Assembly (NCBI RefSeq): GCF_027533625.1
Contig: NZ_JAQAGZ010000037.1
Coordinates: 1-43,294, forward strand
Reading direction: 5' to 3'
DNA length: 43,294 nt
From: Paenibacillus gyeongsangnamensis
GTDB taxonomy: Bacteria; Bacillota; Bacilli; Paenibacillales; NBRC-103111
Shown: positions 41,298-43,294 of the stretch, piece by piece
Numbering within the stretch: position 1 is the first letter of the stretch
Layout of the letters: each line of letters starts with the position of its first letter
Notes under the pieces: model-generated
Seen by the model: the letters and a program-made list of their open reading frames with translations, nothing else
What the model was told of the DNA's origin: nothing
Database searches by the model: none
Program-made: the position numbers and the translations under genes

Positions 41298-41982
41298 CTT
41301 TATATCCCACTCCCCAGACGGTTTTGATAAATTTCGGCTTGCGAGGCTGCTCCTCGATTTTCTCGCGGATTTTAAGGATGTGCACCATGACGGTGTTGTC
41401 CGCGTCGAAGTAAGCTTCCTTCCAGACGGCCTCATAGATTTTCTCGATGCTCCATACGTGTCCCCGATGACGGGCCAGCAGCTCGAGAATGGCGAACTCC
41501 CGCGGCGTCAGCTTGACCTCGCGCCCGTCCACCTTCACCTCGTGCGTCGACGTATTGATGGTGAGCTCGTCGACCTCGATCTCATGCTCCTTGCTCGGCT
41601 GAGGCACGTTCAGCCGGGTGTAGCGGCGCAGCTGCGATTTGATCCGGGCGATCAGCTCCAGCGGATTGAACGGCTTGCTCATATAATCGTCGGCCCCCGT
41701 GCTGAGTCCTAGTATTTTGTCCATGTCCTGGCTCTTCGCCGAGAGCATAATAAGCGGCATGTTCCTGTTCTCGTGGATCTTCATGCAGGCCTCGATCCCG
41801 TCCATATGCGGCATCATAATGTCGAGACCGATGAGATCGACGTGTTCTTTTTCCAATAGGCGAAGCGCTTCGATTCCGTTCGCGGCCCGCAGGAGCCGGA
41901 ATCCTTCGTTTTTTAAATAAATTTCGAGCAAATCGATGATTTCCTTCTCGTCGTCGACCAGAAGGACCGTATATTGGGCCAT
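41290..41982 (-). CDS. OmpR-family response regulator
   Basis: 230 aa. The receiver has D10/D11 (LLVDDE), phosphoacceptor D54 (LIGLDIMMPHMDG), and the conserved K in DDYMSKPF. The C-terminal winged helix reads EVKLTPREFAILELLARHRG, KIYEAVWKEAYFDADNTVMVHILKIREKI and KFIKTVWGVGYKVE. ATG 41982 has AAGGAGG 9 nt upstream. It overlaps the kinase start. The pair resembles VanRS/WalRK-like surface-sensing systems, but the stimulus is unknown and the kinase is broken. Confidence 0.93.
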   Translation of the reverse strand: MAQYTVLLVDDEKEIIDLLEIYLKNEGFRLLRAANGIEALRLLEKEHVDLIGLDIMMPHMDGIEACMKIHENRNMPLIMLSAKSQDMDKILGLSTGADDYMSKPFNPLELIARIKSQLRRYTRLNVPQPSKEHEIEVDELTINTSTHEVKVDGREVKLTPREFAILELLARHRGHVWSIEKIYEAVWKEAYFDADNTVMVHILKIREKIEEQPRKPKFIKTVWGVGYKVE

Positions 41983-42018
41983 AACGGCAGGCCTCCTTCG
42001 TGAAAGCATACTCCAAAA

Positions 42019-42047
42019 ATCATAACATGGGAGGTCAGCACGACCAA
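42019..42047 (-). promoter_or_regulatory. Promoter of the two-component operon
   Basis: On the minus strand TTGGTC, 17-nt spacer, TATGAT, about 37 bases before the regulator start. Confidence 0.6.
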
Positions 42048-42293
42048 GTCTGAAGCTCGGGAATCCCTAGGAAACGTACTGCTTCCGTGGACGATGACCC
42101 CAGTATAGCCGGGGAATCTTAACAAGGCCCCGCTTCAGATCTTAAAGGATTCTTAATTATGGAGGGATAAGCCTAATTTTTAGGCATCCGTCACGCCGGG
42201 CCCGGTGGGCGAATACATAGTGGGTAGACGGATTTTATAACAAAAACTTATCGGGTTCTTCAATAAACTTGATAACCAAACGGAGGAAATCTT

Positions 42294-42785
42294 ATGAACT
42301 TGTGTGATGCTGTCGGGCAAACGTTAAGCGGGCTACGGACGTACTCTCCCGCCGAACTGATGGAACGGATTCGAAAGCTTAGGATTACCGCTGAGGTTGC
42401 CGCTCCCTGGGTCGCCGAGCCGCAGCGGCTGCCGTATGGCCGGACCTCGCTATACCTGGAGGAAGGCGTGGAGGCGGTGCTGATTCATTTGCCCGGAGGG
42501 GCGGCGACGCATATTCATGACCATGGCGCCTCGATCGGCTGCGCCCGGGTGCTGGAGGGGCGGATGCTCAACCGGATCTTCCGGTTGGACGGGTACGGTT
42601 ATCCAGAAGAGGCGGGAGAATATGAGGTTCGCGAAGGGGAATTTCTTATTGCGCCCCGCGGACAAATTCATCAAATGGTGAACCCGTCCATGAAGCGGAT
42701 GATCTCGTTCCATCTCTATGCACCCCGAATGTCCGCCTCGCGAAAATATGTTCCGTATGAGCAGGCGCTGGATTACGTGATTTAA
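42294..42785 (+). CDS. Cysteine dioxygenase family protein
   Basis: 163 aa cupin. Cysteine dioxygenase adds O2 to L-cysteine to give cysteine sulfinic acid, using a three-histidine iron site. Here H73 and H75 come from THIHDHG and H126 from RGQIHQMVN, the expected spacing. SIGCARVLEGRMLNRIF includes a Cys in the first cupin motif region, where eukaryotic enzymes carry the cross-linked Cys, though bacterial enzymes often lack the cross-link. It is somewhat shorter than mammalian CDO (about 200 aa) and fits bacterial ones. The start has ACGGAGG 8 nt upstream. A cystine importer 9 kb away makes thiol homeostasis a theme, but they are not linked. Confidence 0.87.
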   Translation: MNLCDAVGQTLSGLRTYSPAELMERIRKLRITAEVAAPWVAEPQRLPYGRTSLYLEEGVEAVLIHLPGGAATHIHDHGASIGCARVLEGRMLNRIFRLDGYGYPEEAGEYEVREGEFLIAPRGQIHQMVNPSMKRMISFHLYAPRMSASRKYVPYEQALDYVI

Positions 42786-42819
42786 CCTTTGTGCGCAATA
42801 ATCCCGGTTTGAGCCGCCC

Positions 42820-42840
42820 GGCCCGCATTCCTGCGGGCTC
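42820..42840 (+). terminator. Terminator-like hairpin after the cysteine dioxygenase gene
   Basis: GCCCGCA-TTCC-TGCGGGC, flanked by GAG/CTC. It lacks a T run, but an identical stem with a good T run occurs at 43056-43078, on the far side of the MITE. Confidence 0.55.
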
Positions 42841-42848
42841 ATGCTGTA

Positions 42849-43045
42849 GAGAAACCCATAAAATAGAGAAATCTGCCTTGGTACAACGGTGGGGTATCCC
42901 CTTCCGGCCGCTGTTGTTCTCGGAAAATTTTCAATTAATTCGCTATGCAGCGGTCATTTTCCGATAACAAAGGCGGGCGCTATCGCTCCTACAGGGGATA
43001 CCTCACCTACTACCTTTTGCATTTTTCGATATATTCGGGTTTCTC
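42849..43045. repeat. MITE-like long inverted-repeat element (about 197 bp)
   Basis: Outer arms GAGAAACCC (42849-42857) and GGGTTTCTC (43037-43045) match. Inner arms GGTGGGGTATCCCC (42888-42901) and GGGGATACCTCACC (42994-43007) match 13 of 14. Further in, CTCGGAAAAT and ATTTTCCGAT pair. The whole stretch can fold into one long interrupted hairpin with no gene, as miniature inverted-repeat elements do. A fragment is present at 35697-35730. The element lies between two copies of the GCCCGCATTCCTGCGGGC stem. Confidence 0.75.
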
Positions 43046-43055
43046 ATCAATCTGG

Positions 43056-43078
43056 GCCCGCATTCCTGCGGGCTTTTT
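43056..43078 (+). terminator. Intrinsic terminator, landing site of the second intron
   Basis: GCCCGCA-TTCC-TGCGGGC followed by five T residues. It repeats the stem at 42821-42838 exactly, so it may be the original cysteine dioxygenase terminator displaced by the MITE. Confidence 0.85.
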
Positions 43079-43083
43079 GCGTT

Positions 43084-43294
43084 GAGCGTGCCCAGAGGCA
43101 CGCATCTTCTTGCCGGTGAAAGTCCGGTCGCGGGAGGGACCAAGCCCCCGCGTAGCTAGGATGCCTACGTATAGCGAAAGCAGTACGTAGAAGCGCATCG
43201 ACGGAAGTACCTGTCAGAGACAGGGCAAGCAACATGCCAGGCCGTAACATAAAGTGAATCCTGCCGCGTCGTTAAAAAGGCCTCGCAAGAGGGA
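43084..43294 (+). mobile_element. 5' part of a probable second group II intron (cut by window edge)
   Basis: Starting with GAGCG at 43084, the sequence has a first hairpin GCGTGCC-CAGA-GGCACGC, then CATCT, then GGTGAAAGTCCGG. The intron at 33717 has the same order: hairpin from the third base, CATCT, GGGTGCAAGTCCC. Paired GC-rich stems follow (for example CTACGTA/TACGTAG near 43162). It begins 10 nt after a terminator stem. The reverse transcriptase would lie beyond the window. The sequence differs from intron 1, so it is a separate type, not a copy. Confidence 0.6.

Noticed and set aside
42889..43119. 76-codon frame across the MITE
   Set aside because: It runs through inverted repeats and a terminator, with no ribosome site.
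1..43294. CRISPR array, tRNA or rRNA genes
   Set aside because: No regularly spaced direct repeats and no tRNA- or rRNA-like sequences were seen by eye; a tool scan could still find a tRNA.

Overview
The window is most likely a chromosomal segment of a spore-forming Paenibacillus-like member of the Bacillota. The pointers are strong AGGAGG-type ribosome sites with several TTG/GTG starts, RacA-like, YqfQ-like and S-layer (SLH) sequences, plant-polysaccharide hydrolases of families GH105 and GH43, and many LysR/AraC/PadR/MarR/PerR-type regulators. Bases 1-5000 are clearly A+T-rich and begin inside an IS3-family transposase remnant. The rest is G+C-rich. The left edge therefore looks like an acquired or differently aged segment.

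Layout. 1-5000: IS3 remnant, a chemotaxis receptor, a DoxX-type membrane protein flanked by two Fnr/Crp-like palindromes, and a small membrane protein. 5-7.8 kb (minus strand): UDP-sugar pyrophosphorylase, GNAT acetyltransferase, RacA-like protein. 8-10.2 kb: decayed SLH gene, DeoR regulator with an in-frame stop, HAD phosphatase. 10.5-16 kb: GH105, LysR facing a divergent PurA paralogue, GH43. 16-20 kb: a recombinase-like fragment, a PerR-like/atypical winged-helix regulator pair, and PhyH oxygenase with an AraC regulator. 20-23 kb: small Cys-containing peptide, basic Gly/Ala-rich protein, histidinol phosphatase, LysR. 23-27.6 kb: two convergent DHA2 drug-efflux modules (MFS-PadR and MarR-MFS, the second frameshifted). 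27.7-33.7 kb: Lhr-type helicase and a cystine/dicarboxylate symporter. 33.7-35.6 kb: a complete group II intron, probably class C. 35.6-43 kb: nitroreductase with a repeat-derived tail, HAD-IIA phosphatase, P5C dehydrogenase, a CDGSH gene with a stop, a two-component system whose kinase carries a stop, cysteine dioxygenase, a MITE, and the 5' end of a probable second group II intron.

The most striking pattern is a two-hairpin repeat present five times (four full copies of 102-104 bp and one half copy). Every copy lies just downstream of a Rho-independent terminator, in the same orientation as the gene that terminator serves. In the four full copies the repeat starts 7-9 nt after the terminator stem. 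The group II intron sits at this same position, between the T-tract of one terminator and the first base of a repeat copy. Terminators therefore appear to be a shared landing site for two kinds of element. Several genes carry single disabling lesions (DeoR, histidine kinase, CDGSH, one MFS pump), which suggests ongoing decay or sequence errors. All identities come from reading the sequence and from family knowledge; no database search was possible.
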